Assembly (NCBI GenBank): GCA_016290335.1
Contig: JAEETM010000035.1
Span: forward strand, 1-36,633
Reading direction: 5' to 3'
Length of the DNA stretch: 36,633 nt
Source: Treponema sp.
GTDB taxonomy: Bacteria; Spirochaetota; Spirochaetia; Treponematales; Treponemataceae
Shown: piece after piece, positions 1-9,144 of the stretch
Numbering within the stretch: the stretch's first letter is position 1
Layout of the letters: the number at the start of each line of letters is the position of its first letter
The notes under the pieces: model-generated
Databases searched by the model: none
Seen by the model: the letters and a program-made list of their open reading frames with translations, nothing else
What the model was told of the DNA's origin: nothing
Program-made: the position numbers and the translations under genes

Positions 1-1747
1 TCTGAGTTGTAGAAACATTTTTATCCATTGAAAGGGTAGCAAAGTTCAAGCCAATATGCGGGTTGGTTTCAAAGTCTGTAGGAATGTAAATACCAAAGCG
101 CATTGTAACCGGGAACTTAATTCCTTCTTCGGAACAGTCAAAATACTTTATTGAACGGAAACGCTTCATGTTTTCCGGAGTGTTTTCAAAAACAAGGGCA
201 AAGGTACCGCCGCCAAGACGTCCGCATATTCCTTCCGGACCGGCTGCTTCTGTAAGCTTTTTTGCAATAATTCTTAAAACGGCATCTCCGCGCGGCATTC
301 CGTATAAATCATTTATAACCTTAAGTCTGTTTACATCACCACTTATAATTATGTAGCCTTTTTCAGGATTATTCTCAAGCAACTTTTTCATTATGTTTAC
401 AAAGGAGATTTTATTTGGAATGCCTGTTTCCTTATCGGTGTAAAAATTGTAAAAGAACTGTTCATTCATATAATGAATACAGTTTTCTTTTTTGTTAAAG
501 CCGTAAGCAATTGCAGTGGCCATATCCTTACAGGTTTTGTATCCACACGAGCTGCAGTTAATATTTCGTTTTTCAGGAGTCATCTTACGCATGGAATTAA
601 ATACATCTTCGTAAGTTGATTCTGGAATTGTTACAGACTGTAAATACAAATTGTCAAACTGGCGTGTAAAATCTTCATATTTTAACTTTTTAAGTTCTTT
701 CTGCAGATTCTGCCAGTTTTCGTTATAGTCGGTATCACAGTTTACATTTGTGGCATTTTTATAATAATGGGTGATTATATTTTCAAAGGAAAGCTTGTCT
801 GTTTCAATTCCGGGACCGCTGTTGCAGGCATGAGTACAGGCAAGAAAATCAATCATAAGAGGAACAAACTCTTTGTCTTTTAGGTTTTCGTAAATGCTTA
901 TAATGTCAAAGTTGTCTTTTAACTTGCTTTCCATGTATATGATTCTGGAACCGTTTGGAAAGTTTTTAGCTATTTTATTTCTGAAGCTGCCATAAATAGT
1001 ACTGCTGCTGGTAGCTTTTATATCCAATTCATCAAGCTGTGAATTATAAGATGATAAATCAACATCTTCCAGTTTTTTCATAAAATGATTGTAGGTAAGA
1101 AGGTAATTGATATTGCTGTCTGTTCCAGGGGTTTTAAACTCCTGTGTTTTTGCAATACAAGGTCCAATAAAGGCAATTTTATCATCATTTTTTAAGTATT
1201 TATGAAGATAAATGGCTTCACAGATTGCCGGTGATTGAACAGGAATAAGCTTATCAACAAGAGAAGGGTAAAACTTTTCTATTCTGTGGGTGATTGCAGC
1301 ACAGTGGTTTGCAATAAAAGCAGGCTTATCTGTTTCTGGAGCTATATCTTTTATATATTTTGTATGAGCCCACACACTTATCGTTTCACCGGCATCGCAG
1401 TTATAAATCTTATTAACACCAATTGAACGAAGGTAACCGATAACCGAAGCTATTTTTTCATCATAAAAAGTGTTGAAGGTGTTTGAGAAAATGACTGTAA
1501 TTTTTTCGCCTTCGGAAAGTGCTTTGAAAAAAGCTTCTGTATCATCTTTAAACTCTCTTGCATTATGCGGGCAGGAACGAAGACATAGGCCGCATTCGAG
1601 ACATTTTGAAGAGTTTATGCAGATTTGAGTTTTATCATTAGTATTTACAGGGATATTTGCGCCAAGAATATTACATTCTGCTATACATTTATTGCAGGCA
1701 ATACAATTATTGTTTGTGAAAATTGTACCTTTGTTATAACGACGCAT
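1..1747 (-). CDS. [FeFe]-hydrogenase-like iron-sulfur sensor with C-terminal GGDEF domain (partial, C terminus outside window)
   Basis: Reading the minus strand from the ATG at 1747 gives 582 uninterrupted codons running off the window edge. Order of parts: two ferredoxin-type 4Fe-4S motifs (C15/18/21/25 and C49/52/55/59); an [FeFe]-hydrogenase large-subunit C-terminal domain (about 80-330) with the four cysteines expected to hold the H-cluster cubane (C149, C197 in GPCIAK, C304 and C308 in LACTHAC); a small CxxCG...C FeS domain (C398, C401, C406, C423); and a GGDEF domain from about 437. In the first hydrogenase motif the proton-relay cysteine of catalytic enzymes (TSCCP) is replaced by His148. 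The GGDEF signature reads GGGTF, so cyclase activity is unlikely, although the metal-site Asp471 and the ND and RGD elements remain. This resembles sensory (HydS-like) hydrogenases rather than H2-producing enzymes. I infer a soluble redox or H2 sensor. An SD (GGAG) lies 8 bases before the ATG. Confidence 0.85.
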   Translation of the reverse strand, partial: MRRYNKGTIFTNNNCIACNKCIAECNILGANIPVNTNDKTQICINSSKCLECGLCLRSCPHNAREFKDDTEAFFKALSEGEKITVIFSNTFNTFYDEKIASVIGYLRSIGVNKIYNCDAGETISVWAHTKYIKDIAPETDKPAFIANHCAAITHRIEKFYPSLVDKLIPVQSPAICEAIYLHKYLKNDDKIAFIGPCIAKTQEFKTPGTDSNINYLLTYNHFMKKLEDVDLSSYNSQLDELDIKATSSSTIYGSFRNKIAKNFPNGSRIIYMESKLKDNFDIISIYENLKDKEFVPLMIDFLACTHACNSGPGIETDKLSFENIITHYYKNATNVNCDTDYNENWQNLQKELKKLKYEDFTRQFDNLYLQSVTIPESTYEDVFNSMRKMTPEKRNINCSSCGYKTCKDMATAIAYGFNKKENCIHYMNEQFFYNFYTDKETGIPNKISFVNIMKKLLENNPEKGYIIISGDVNRLKVINDLYGMPRGDAVLRIIAKKLTEAAGPEGICGRLGGGTFALVFENTPENMKRFRSIKYFDCSEEGIKFPVTMRFGIYIPTDFETNPHIGLNFATLSMDKNVSTTQ

Positions 1748-1765
1748 AGAAAAAACTCCACATAA

Positions 1766-1794
1766 ATTATACCAAACAAATGTGAATAATACAA
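1766..1794 (-). promoter_or_regulatory. Sigma-70-type promoter for the hydrogenase-like sensor
   Basis: On the minus strand TTGTAT (1794-1789), a 17-base spacer and TATAAT (1771-1766) precede the gene. The predicted transcript starts near 1759, giving a very short leader that begins about at the GGAG ribosome site. It lies back to back with the murG promoter, with only one base between the two -35 boxes. Confidence 0.55.
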
Positions 1795-1795
1795 A

Positions 1796-1824
1796 TTAAC
1801 ATTTGAGAAAAAATACAGTATAAT
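1796..1824 (+). promoter_or_regulatory. murG promoter giving a predicted leaderless mRNA
   Basis: TTAACA (1796-1801), 17 bases, then TATAAT (1819-1824). Transcription should start around 1831-1833, and the murG ATG is at 1833, so the mRNA would have essentially no 5' leader. No Shine-Dalgarno sequence precedes the ATG. Confidence 0.6.
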
Positions 1825-1832
1825 AGAATATT

Positions 1833-2990
1833 ATGAAATTGAATCAAAACCTTGTTGCGTTTACTGGTGGGGGAACCGGAGGGCATATTTATCCTGGTCT
1901 GGCGGTAGCGCAGGAATTAAAATCATTAGCAAAAAAAGATAATAAAGATTTAACAATATATTGGATTGGCTGTTCAAAAGGAATGGATGGAACAATCATA
2001 AATAAGGCTGTTGACGCTAATGGTGAAAAAATCGTAGACAGCTTTATTGGGATTCCTTCCGGTAAATTACGAAGATATTTTTCTTTTAAAAACTTTACAG
2101 ATTTATTCAGAATAATCGGCGGTTATTTTTCTGCGCGAAGGGCTCTTCGTAAAATTAAGCCTGCGGTACTTTTTTCCAAAGGTGGATTTGTAAGCGTTCC
2201 GCCTTGTATGGCTGCAAAACATATGGAAGTACCTGTTTATACCCATGAATGTGATTTTACGCTTGGTCTTGCCAACAGAATTAACTTTATGTATGCAAAA
2301 ACAATGTTTGTTTCGTATGAAGAAACAAAAAACAGACTCCAGAAAGGTGACCAGAAGCGCGTAATAGTAACCGGTAATCCAGTTCGAGATGTTTTTTATA
2401 GTACTGACGGTAAAAAAGGTCTTGAGTTTCTGGGAATTGCAGATAAAACAAAACCAGTTCTTCTGGTGCTTGGCGGAAGCTCTGGTGCAAGGCAGATAAA
2501 CGAGCTTGTAGTAAATAACCTTGAATATCTAACACAGAATTACATTGTTGTTCATCAGACAGGATTGTTGAATACCGATGAAAATCTTTCGCAGCAGCTA
2601 CAGAAAAAGTACAACGGAATGTACAAGCCTTATCAGTTTATTTACGAACAGATGCCCGATGTAGTTGCCGCAGCAGATGTAATCCTTTCGCGTGCCGGTG
2701 CAAACTCAATCTGGGAATCGGCTGTAATGAATAAACCTATGGTGCTTGTACCTTTGTGCGGCAACGGAACAAGGGGTGACCAGGTTGATAATGCCAGATT
2801 CTTTGAAGAATATGGTGCTGCAAAAGTTCTTGTCGGCGAACAGGCAACAGACGAAAACCTTAAATCTGCATTATCAGAAATGCTGGATGAGCAGGTCAGG
2901 GCAAAATATAAAGAGAATATAAAAAAGCTCACAGGTGATAAAAGACCTGCTGAAGAAATTGCAAAAATAATTTATAATGAATTATCATAA
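1833..2990 (+). CDS. murG: UDP-GlcNAc:undecaprenyl-PP-MurNAc-pentapeptide GlcNAc transferase MurG
   Basis: This 385-residue GT-B glycosyltransferase adds GlcNAc to lipid I to make lipid II on the inner face of the cytoplasmic membrane, the last cytoplasmic step of peptidoglycan precursor synthesis. The N-terminal glycine-rich loop GGGTGGHIYPG (residues 12-22), a GGSSGARQIN loop opening the C-terminal half and the RAGANSIWE donor-binding region are all present, and the length is normal for the family. It is first in a tight operon with cvpA (19-base gap), holB, a histidine kinase and an NtrC-type regulator. The start at 1833 is fixed by the N-terminal motif. No ribosome-binding site is visible and the promoter -10 box ends 8 bases upstream, so translation is probably from a leaderless message. 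Confidence 0.96.
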   Translation: MKLNQNLVAFTGGGTGGHIYPGLAVAQELKSLAKKDNKDLTIYWIGCSKGMDGTIINKAVDANGEKIVDSFIGIPSGKLRRYFSFKNFTDLFRIIGGYFSARRALRKIKPAVLFSKGGFVSVPPCMAAKHMEVPVYTHECDFTLGLANRINFMYAKTMFVSYEETKNRLQKGDQKRVIVTGNPVRDVFYSTDGKKGLEFLGIADKTKPVLLVLGGSSGARQINELVVNNLEYLTQNYIVVHQTGLLNTDENLSQQLQKKYNGMYKPYQFIYEQMPDVVAAADVILSRAGANSIWESAVMNKPMVLVPLCGNGTRGDQVDNARFFEEYGAAKVLVGEQATDENLKSALSEMLDEQVRAKYKENIKKLTGDKRPAEEIAKIIYNELS

Positions 2991-3009
2991 AAAAGAGAGG
3001 AGATGATTT

Positions 3010-3495
3010 ATGGGAAACTTTGCCATAATTGATTTGGTTTTATTGGGAATTATATTGCTTTTCACAGTTGTGGCTGCAATAAAGGGATTTGTAAAAGCTA
3101 TTTTTGGAAAGCTTTGCTGGATTGTAGGTTTAATCTGTTCATTCTTATTTTATAAATATGTAATGCCGATTATGAGCCAGTACATTGAAAATCCAACACT
3201 TGCAATAATTGCTTCATTTATTTCTGTATTTATTGTTGTATTCCTCATCATAAAAATTATTGAAGTTATTCTTTCAAAAATATTCAAGGGCGAAATCTTA
3301 AAGAGCCTCGACCATGCGCTTGGTGCTTTCTTTGGATTTGCAGAAGGTGTTGCAATTGTTTTTGCTATTCTGTTTGTAATTACTCAGCAGCCATGGATTG
3401 ATACAACTCAGCTTCTTGATGGAAGCATTGTTTATGGTATTCTGGATCCTTTCTTGCAGGGTACACAGGAAATGCTTAAGAAGGAAGCTGTCTGA
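3010..3495 (+). CDS. cvpA: CvpA family membrane protein
   Basis: A 161-residue hydrophobic protein with about four membrane-spanning helices (near residues 5-25, 30-50, 63-86 and 105-125). It matches the CvpA/colicin V production family in its opening NFAIIDLVLL and the basic turn AAIKGFVKAIFGK. The family is required for colicin V secretion in E. coli and in many bacteria affects envelope homeostasis; its molecular activity is unsettled. A good SD (GAGGAG) precedes the ATG. The stop codon overlaps the holB start (TGATG), so the two are probably translationally coupled. Its place between murG and holB is, as I recall, conserved in Treponema. Confidence 0.85.
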   Translation: MGNFAIIDLVLLGIILLFTVVAAIKGFVKAIFGKLCWIVGLICSFLFYKYVMPIMSQYIENPTLAIIASFISVFIVVFLIIKIIEVILSKIFKGEILKSLDHALGAFFGFAEGVAIVFAILFVITQQPWIDTTQLLDGSIVYGILDPFLQGTQEMLKKEAV

Positions 3496-4727
3496 TGTTT
3501 GAAAACCTTGTTGGCCAGGATGCATCACAATATATTTCCTCCGATATACGCAAAGGAACTTTTCCGGGAGCAGTTTTATTTTCTGGTAATAATGCCAGCG
3601 GAAAGCTCACGGCTGCTCTTGAAACTGCAAGGGTATTGTCGTGTGTTGCAACGGAAAAGCGTGGAAGCTGGAACTGTACGTGTCCATCGTGTTTAAGGCA
3701 TAAAGCCTTGAACTGTACAAATGTACTTTTAATGGGACCACGTGAGTGTTTTCTGGAAATTGAAGCTGCAAAATCTATATTTGTTAAAGCTTACATGGAA
3801 AATGCATCTTTTCTGCTTGCCGCAAGGTATTTATATTTACGCAGCGTAAGAAAGCTGACGTTAAGATTCAGCGGCATACTTTATCAGGGAGAAAACAACT
3901 TAAATAAAATAGGCACTCTTATTTCTGAAATAAATGAAAATATGGAAAAAATTGATTTTCCGTATGAACTGCCGCCGAAAGAAGAAATAGAACCAATCTG
4001 CGAAGAAATAAATAAACTTGCCCTTGAGCTTGAAAGCGAATATCTGTATACCTCAATTCCAATAAACCAGGTAAGGAATATGGAAAGCTGGGCTCATATC
4101 AGACCGGAAGAAGGGAAGAAGGTAATCATAATTGAAAATGCAGACAGAATGCAGAACAATGTAAGGAATGCCTTACTGAAAATCCTGGAAGAGCCGCCAG
4201 CAGACTGTATTTTTATTCTTCTGACTTCCAGACGAAATGCTGTGCTTCCTACAATTCTTTCAAGAGTCCGAACTTACAATTTTAAAGACAGAACGCTTGA
4301 TGTTCAGAACCAGGTTATTAAGCGCGTTTTCCATAATGACGTTTATGCTGATGAGATTTCTGAATATCTTTTAACATATCTTCCGGTTCCGGCAGAAAAA
4401 ATAAGACAGGAAGCAGAAAAGTTTATTAAAAATATTGTAGTTGGAAAAATCCCGGATGTACCAGAGCTTATAAAAGATTGCGGAAAGTTTGAACCGAAAA
4501 TTGAATTAAAACTATTCCTGCAGCATATATGCGGTTACAATAAAAAGCTTCTAAAAACTAATTCTGGCTGTGAAGCAGCAGCGGAGCTTATAAAAGTTGT
4601 CCAGAATTGTTATGATAACTGTAATTCTTACAACCAGTCGGTTCAGCAGGCTTTGGAAACTCTAATAAGGGATATTGCCAGAATCAATATTATATATGAA
4701 AGGGTTATATCACAATCATTAAAATAA
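3495..4727 (+). CDS. holB: DNA polymerase III delta' (HolB-like) clamp-loader subunit
   Basis: A 410-residue AAA+ protein of the gamma/delta' group, which opens the sliding clamp at the replication fork. Visible features: a P-loop-like GNNASGK (31-37); a zinc-binding cysteine cluster (C50, C61, C63, C66, C74); then ADRMQNNVRNALLKILEEPP with the following SRR/SRVRTY segment, the typical sensor-1 and SRC-like region. The usual SRC arginine-finger motif reads SRV, which suits delta' or a diverged subunit. Between the zinc region and the conserved NQVR segment lies an unusually long helical insertion (about 90-190), making it longer than the roughly 330 residues of E. coli delta'. It starts inside the cvpA stop codon. 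It could alternatively be called a DnaX-like subunit, but the DnaX C-terminal domains are missing. Confidence 0.8.
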   Translation: MFENLVGQDASQYISSDIRKGTFPGAVLFSGNNASGKLTAALETARVLSCVATEKRGSWNCTCPSCLRHKALNCTNVLLMGPRECFLEIEAAKSIFVKAYMENASFLLAARYLYLRSVRKLTLRFSGILYQGENNLNKIGTLISEINENMEKIDFPYELPPKEEIEPICEEINKLALELESEYLYTSIPINQVRNMESWAHIRPEEGKKVIIIENADRMQNNVRNALLKILEEPPADCIFILLTSRRNAVLPTILSRVRTYNFKDRTLDVQNQVIKRVFHNDVYADEISEYLLTYLPVPAEKIRQEAEKFIKNIVVGKIPDVPELIKDCGKFEPKIELKLFLQHICGYNKKLLKTNSGCEAAAELIKVVQNCYDNCNSYNQSVQQALETLIRDIARINIIYERVISQSLK

Positions 4728-4744
4728 ATTAGGGATGATGAAAA

Positions 4745-5995
4745 ATGCCTAGTTATGCAAAAAGAATATCACAGAAAGCATCAAAGCTTTCAAATGAACA
4801 GCTGCTCACTCTTCTTGATAATACCTTTGAAGAAAATGAAACCTTATATTCAATAATCGAGTCAATTTCTTCGGGCATGTTAGTTGTAGATAACAACTTT
4901 TGCATACTGCAGAAAAATACAATTCTGGAAAGCCGTCTTGAGTTTAAGCTTCATCCTGATGATGCCAAAATGAATATGATTCCTGTCTGGGATATCATAG
5001 AAGATGAAGAAATTGCCGATTTTTTCAGGAAATGTGCAGAAAATAAAATTACCAACAGTACTGAAGATTTTACAACTACAACAAAAGGTGGTTCAATCAG
5101 ATTTCTTACAATTTCTATGACTCCTTTAATGCACAAAAATGAACTTACCGGAAGAATTATTATAGTTCGCGATGTAACGGAAAATAAAAATCAGGAAATC
5201 CGGCTGCACCGAATGGAAAATCTTGCAAACTTGACTAATCTTGCGGCCGGAATGGCTCACGAAATTAAAAATCCTCTGGGTGCAATAAGCATTCATATTC
5301 AGCTTATACAAAAAGCACTGGAAAAGGCGAGGAATAATAATAATATTCTGCCTCCAAAAAAGTTTGTAGAAGACCATGTTGATGTTGTAAATAAAGAAAT
5401 TGACCATTTGAATAAGCTTGTTATGGACTTTTTGCTTGCCGTTCGTCCGGTAAATGCAACGCTTGAGCTTAAGGATCCTGCTAAAATCATAGAAGATTTG
5501 CTTAATTTTACAAAACCAGAGTTTACCGCAGAAAATCTTGAAATTGAGTTTACAAAACCGGAACAGAGCCGCAAAATCCTGCTTGATGAAAAGCTTTTCC
5601 GTGATATTTTTATAAATCTTTCGCAGAATGCTTTGTATGCCTTAAAAGCAAAGTTTAAGGAAAATGCCGAAAATGACGGTAAGATTTTTGCTCCCGGTCT
5701 TGATGAAAAAGGAATGTTCAAAATTGACTGTGCCTATAACGAAAACAAATACGTAATCCGTGTAATAGATAACGGTTGCGGAATGTCTTCTGATGTACTT
5801 GGAAAGATTTTTGAGCCATACTATACAACAAAAGCCAACGGTACCGGTCTTGGTATGACCATGATTTACAAAATAGTAAAAGAGTTTTCCGGAGATATTC
5901 AGGTTGAATCCGAAGAAGGCAAAGGCACTTTATTCACACTGATATTCCCAATTCCACAGAAAGATAAGAAACTGTTACCGCAAAACGGCGAATAA
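4745..5995 (+). CDS. Cytosolic PAS-domain histidine kinase (NtrB/AtoS type)
   Basis: A 416-residue sensor kinase with no membrane segment, so it should sense a cytoplasmic signal. A PAS domain spans about 30-145. The phosphoacceptor His172 lies in the H-box GMAHEIKNPLGAI. A HATPase domain follows with the N box NLSQNALYAL, G1 box DNGCGM, F box FEPYYTTK and G2 box GTGLGM. The NtrB-like H-box and the adjoining sigma-54-type response regulator (13-base gap) indicate a cognate pair. A 17-base gap separates it from holB, in the same operon as murG. T. pallidum carries what I recall as the same pair (annotated AtoS/AtoC) in the same neighbourhood. The stimulus cannot be read from the sequence. Confidence 0.9.
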   Translation: MPSYAKRISQKASKLSNEQLLTLLDNTFEENETLYSIIESISSGMLVVDNNFCILQKNTILESRLEFKLHPDDAKMNMIPVWDIIEDEEIADFFRKCAENKITNSTEDFTTTTKGGSIRFLTISMTPLMHKNELTGRIIIVRDVTENKNQEIRLHRMENLANLTNLAAGMAHEIKNPLGAISIHIQLIQKALEKARNNNNILPPKKFVEDHVDVVNKEIDHLNKLVMDFLLAVRPVNATLELKDPAKIIEDLLNFTKPEFTAENLEIEFTKPEQSRKILLDEKLFRDIFINLSQNALYALKAKFKENAENDGKIFAPGLDEKGMFKIDCAYNENKYVIRVIDNGCGMSSDVLGKIFEPYYTTKANGTGLGMTMIYKIVKEFSGDIQVESEEGKGTLFTLIFPIPQKDKKLLPQNGE

Positions 5996-6008
5996 TATAG
6001 AGGTAATT

Positions 6009-7355
6009 ATGTTTACTATTTTAACTATTGATGATGAAGAAAATATACGTAACGGACTTGCCGATAATTTTGAACTTGAAGGCTACAATGTTGCAAAAGC
6101 TGCCAGTGGAAAAGAAGGTCTTGCCATAATTGCAAAGGGTGGTATTGATTTAGTTATTACAGATTTACGAATGGATGGTATGACCGGCGAAGAGGTTGTA
6201 CGCCGCGTAACAACTGAGTATCCGGGTATTCCGATTATTGTTTTGACAGGGCACGGCAGTATTGATGATGCAACTAAAGCTATAAAATCCGGTGCCTATG
6301 ATTTTTTGACAAAACCTCTTGATCTGGACCACCTTAATCACGTTGTCAAAAATGCTTTAAAAGGCCGAGAGCAGGAACAGAAAATTACCGAGCTTCAGGA
6401 AAGGCTTCGTAAAAATGCCACAGCCGATGAAATGATTGGAAAATCTGATGAGCTTAATCGGGTAAGAATGATTATTCAGAAAGCGGCACCGACAAAGGCT
6501 TCTGTTTTGATAACGGGCGAAAGCGGTGTCGGCAAGGAGCTTGTTGCAAGAGCGATTCATAATCAGTCACCCCGAAAAGACAAGCCGTTGATTTCCGTTC
6601 ATTGTGCAGCGCTATCAGAAAGTCTTTTGGAAAGCGAATTATTCGGTCATGAAAAGGGGGCCTATACCGGAGCTGAGTCAATGCAGAAGGGAAGGTTTGA
6701 ACTTGCTGACGGCGGAACAATTTTCCTTGATGAAATTGGCGAAATAAACTTGAGTACCCAGGTAAAGCTTCTTCGAGTTTTGCAGGATAAAAAAATTGAG
6801 CGTGTAGGCAGCGGCGAAGTTATTGATATTGATGTAAGGGTAGTTGCAGCTACAAATAAAAATCTTGAAGAAGAAGTAAAGGCCGGACGTTTCCGCGAAG
6901 ATTTGTATTACAGGCTTAATGTTGTAAGAATTGAAATGCCTTCTTTAAGAGAACGAAAGGATGATATTCCGTTACTGATGCATTCGTTCTTGAAAGAGTT
7001 TAATATTGAAAATGAAAAAAATATAAAAGGCTTTGACAACCGTTCAAAATCTGCAATGATAAAATATCCATGGCCTGGAAATATAAGGGAGCTTAGAAAC
7101 TGCATTGAAAGTGCCGTAGTAATGTGCAATGGAGATGAAATAAAAATTGATGATTTACCTGCTTCTGTACGTGAACATGGCGAAGCAAAGTCAATTACAA
7201 TTCCAATCGGCATTACAATGGATGAAGCTGAAAAAATCATTATCCAGGAAAATCTTGCTGCAAATAACGGAAACAAAACACAGACAGCAGATATTCTGGG
7301 AATAGGCAGAAAAACCTTACACAGAAAAATTGCAGAGTGGGAAAGCGAAGAATAA
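6009..7355 (+). CDS. Sigma-54-dependent response regulator (NtrC/AtoC type)
   Basis: 448 residues in the classic three-part layout. The receiver domain (1-115) has phosphoacceptor Asp52 in TDLRMDG and an acidic pocket at DDE (8-10). The AAA+ central domain (about 140-370) has Walker A GESGVGKE (170-177), the sigma-54 contact loop GAYTGA (217-222, a tolerated variant of GAFTGA) and Walker B FLDE (239-242). The C-terminal Fis-type helix-turn-helix contains [18 protein letters not shown]. Together with the upstream kinase it should activate sigma-54 promoters. I found no convincing TGGCAC-N5-TTGCW promoter in the intergenic gaps here, so its targets are probably elsewhere. SD GAGG stands 7 bases before the ATG. 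Confidence 0.95.
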   Translation: MFTILTIDDEENIRNGLADNFELEGYNVAKAASGKEGLAIIAKGGIDLVITDLRMDGMTGEEVVRRVTTEYPGIPIIVLTGHGSIDDATKAIKSGAYDFLTKPLDLDHLNHVVKNALKGREQEQKITELQERLRKNATADEMIGKSDELNRVRMIIQKAAPTKASVLITGESGVGKELVARAIHNQSPRKDKPLISVHCAALSESLLESELFGHEKGAYTGAESMQKGRFELADGGTIFLDEIGEINLSTQVKLLRVLQDKKIERVGSGEVIDIDVRVVAATNKNLEEEVKAGRFREDLYYRLNVVRIEMPSLRERKDDIPLLMHSFLKEFNIENEKNIKGFDNRSKSAMIKYPWPGNIRELRNCIESAVVMCNGDEIKIDDLPASVREHGEAKSITIPIGITMDEAEKIIIQENLAANNGNKTQTADILGIGRKTLHRKIAEWESEE

Positions 7356-7727
7356 AATTTTACTGCTGATAATATCAAAAAAATCGGATAAATCTATCCA
7401 TATTCTCTATTAAGTTGTATACAAAATAATACACTTGTTATCTTTGTTGATAATCCTTGTGAGAAAATTTTGATTGATTTTGTGTATTAAAATTAATACA
7501 CCTTGATAAAGGTGTATAGTGGTTTTGTACTTTTATCCTGCAATTGCTAATGCGTGTTGCTAAAATAATACAACATGACTACTATCAGAATAAAGTACGC
7601 TATATATAGCGTACCTGTAAAACTGTATATTTATACAAAATTGCATAATTATGCAGTTTTTATTCAAAATGATGAGACTTTTGTATAAAAATCTCAAAAA
7701 TACCGGAGAAAATCACCTTTTTCAGTC
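7356..7727. other. Palindrome-dense intergenic region without a convincing gene
   Basis: This very AT-rich gap between convergent genes holds several perfect inverted repeats. GTGTATTAA/TTAATACAC (7482-7501) overlaps ATACACCTT-GATA-AAGGTGTAT (7496-7517), and the shared ATACAC can pair with either partner. A perfect 20-base palindrome GTACGCTATATATAGCGTAC lies at 7595-7614. TGTATA-TT-TATACA is at 7624-7637 and TGCATAATTATGCA at 7642-7655, with AAAACTG/CAGTTTT enclosing the last two (7619-7660). The motif TTTTGTAT/ATACAAAA also recurs. Nothing here reads as a supported protein. Confidence 0.6.
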
Positions 7728-7773
7728 AAAAAAAAGACCGAATTACCATTCATTTATAGTAATTCGGTCTTTT
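7728..7773 (-). terminator. Rho-independent terminator of glgC
   Basis: A perfect 15-base-pair stem (7732-7746 with 7759-7773) encloses a 12-base loop. Read on the minus strand, the stem runs straight into eight Ts (complement of 7728-7735). It begins 27 bases after the glgC stop. On the plus strand only four Ts follow, so it should act mainly on glgC. Confidence 0.85.
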
Positions 7774-7799
7774 ACTAAAAAAGTATAAGTAAAATAATG

Positions 7800-9095
7800 C
7801 TAAATCTCTGTTCCAGAAGGAATTGTAGCACCTTTTCTGATAACAATAATGCCGTCTGCACTGTAGAAGGAACCGTGGTCACCGTCTGGGTACTTTCTTC
7901 CAGTTACGCCAATCTTACAGTTATCGCCGATTCGGGCATTTTTATCGATAATTGTGTTTGCAATCTTACAGTTTTTGCCAATTCCTGTGTTTGGAAGGCC
8001 TTTTTCTGTATTTTCCTTCTTTTCGTCCTCGTCGTCATAGTAGTCGGCACCCATCATAATAACGCCGTCAAGCTCTGTACCATTCTGAATGATTGAGCGA
8101 ACACCAATTACAGATTTATTAAGCTTACATTCAGTAATAATACATCCTTCTGAAGTAAGAGAAGCTGTAATATCGGCCTTATTGATCTTTGAAGGTGGTA
8201 AATTACGCATGTGAGTATAGATTGGAGAGCCTGTTCCGTAGAAATCGAAGGCAGGATATGGTTCTGTAAGAGCTATATTAGCCTCGTAGAAGCTGCGGAT
8301 TGTTCCGATATCTTCCCAATAGCCGTCGAAAACATAAGAATTAATCTTTTTCTTGCCGATTGCGAGTGGAAGAATCTCTTTACCAAAATCAGTGTATTTT
8401 TCGTTTTCGCCAAGGAGGCACTGTTCCATTGTGTCTGCATTGAAGATATAAATACCCATTGAAGCCAGGAACTCTTTTTCTGGAGGTAGTGAACCACGGG
8501 CTTCTGCAGGAATCTTCCAGGCATCAATATTAAGATCTGGTTTTGGCTTTTCCATAAACTCTTTAACGCGGTTCTGCTCGTCAATCTTCATAATTCCAAA
8601 GCCTGAAGCATCGCGGCGGTTTACGGCTGTTGTTGCAATTGTAATTTCAGCACCAGATTTGATATGAGCGTTCATAAAAGCGCGTAAATCCATCTTGTAG
8701 AGCTGGTCGCCGGAAAGAATTACGTAATGAGTTGGTTTCTGAGACTTAAAGTGGATAAAGTTCTTACGAACTGCATCTGCTGTACCTTCATACCAGCCGG
8801 AATGCTCAAGAGTCTGCTCTGCTGCAAGAATCTCTACGAAACCGCCTGAAAATCGGTCAAAATTGTATGAGTTTGAAATGTGAAGATGTAATGAAGCCGA
8901 ATTGAACTGGGTAAGAAGATAAATCTTCTTGTAGCCAGAGTTGATGCAGTTTGAGAGCGGAATATCTACAATTCTGTATTTTCCGCCAAAAGAAACAGCC
9001 GGCTTTGATCTTTCTTTTGTAAGTGGATAAAGACGGGTTCCTTTTCCTCCGCCTAAGATGATGGCCAATACTCTTGGCTCTTCGCAATTGTTCAT
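7800..9095 (-). CDS. glgC: Glucose-1-phosphate adenylyltransferase (ADP-glucose pyrophosphorylase)
   Basis: 431 residues, normal for the family. It makes ADP-glucose and pyrophosphate from glucose-1-phosphate and ATP, the committed step of bacterial glycogen synthesis. The N-terminal nucleotidyltransferase signature GGGKGTRLYPLT leads into KPAVSFGGKYRIVDIPLSN, then the SGWYEGTADAVRKN region and SGDQLYKMD. The C-terminal third is a left-handed beta-helix (IGKNCKIANTIIDKNARIG). It is monocistronic here, with SD AAGGAG 8 bases before the ATG, its own promoter upstream and a strong terminator downstream. No other glycogen genes are in view. Confidence 0.95.
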   Translation of the reverse strand: MNNCEEPRVLAIILGGGKGTRLYPLTKERSKPAVSFGGKYRIVDIPLSNCINSGYKKIYLLTQFNSASLHLHISNSYNFDRFSGGFVEILAAEQTLEHSGWYEGTADAVRKNFIHFKSQKPTHYVILSGDQLYKMDLRAFMNAHIKSGAEITIATTAVNRRDASGFGIMKIDEQNRVKEFMEKPKPDLNIDAWKIPAEARGSLPPEKEFLASMGIYIFNADTMEQCLLGENEKYTDFGKEILPLAIGKKKINSYVFDGYWEDIGTIRSFYEANIALTEPYPAFDFYGTGSPIYTHMRNLPPSKINKADITASLTSEGCIITECKLNKSVIGVRSIIQNGTELDGVIMMGADYYDDEDEKKENTEKGLPNTGIGKNCKIANTIIDKNARIGDNCKIGVTGRKYPDGDHGSFYSADGIIVIRKGATIPSGTEI

Positions 9096-9144
9096 AGAAG
9101 GTTCTCCTTTTTGTATATGTTAAATGTAATATTTTTCTGAATAT

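Noticed and set aside
168..356. Plus-strand open frames over the hydrogenase-like sensor (also 1235-1426)
   Set aside because: They are opposite-strand shadows of a long, motif-rich minus-strand gene.
7575..7688. Small reading frame of 37 codons starting at ATG 7575 in the gap after the NtrC-type regulator
   Set aside because: It has no ribosome-binding site, and it runs through two perfect palindromes that explain its sequence better than coding does.
7797..8096. Plus-strand open frames over glgC (also 8211-8462)
   Set aside because: They overlap the unmistakable glgC gene on the other strand and have no recognisable motif.
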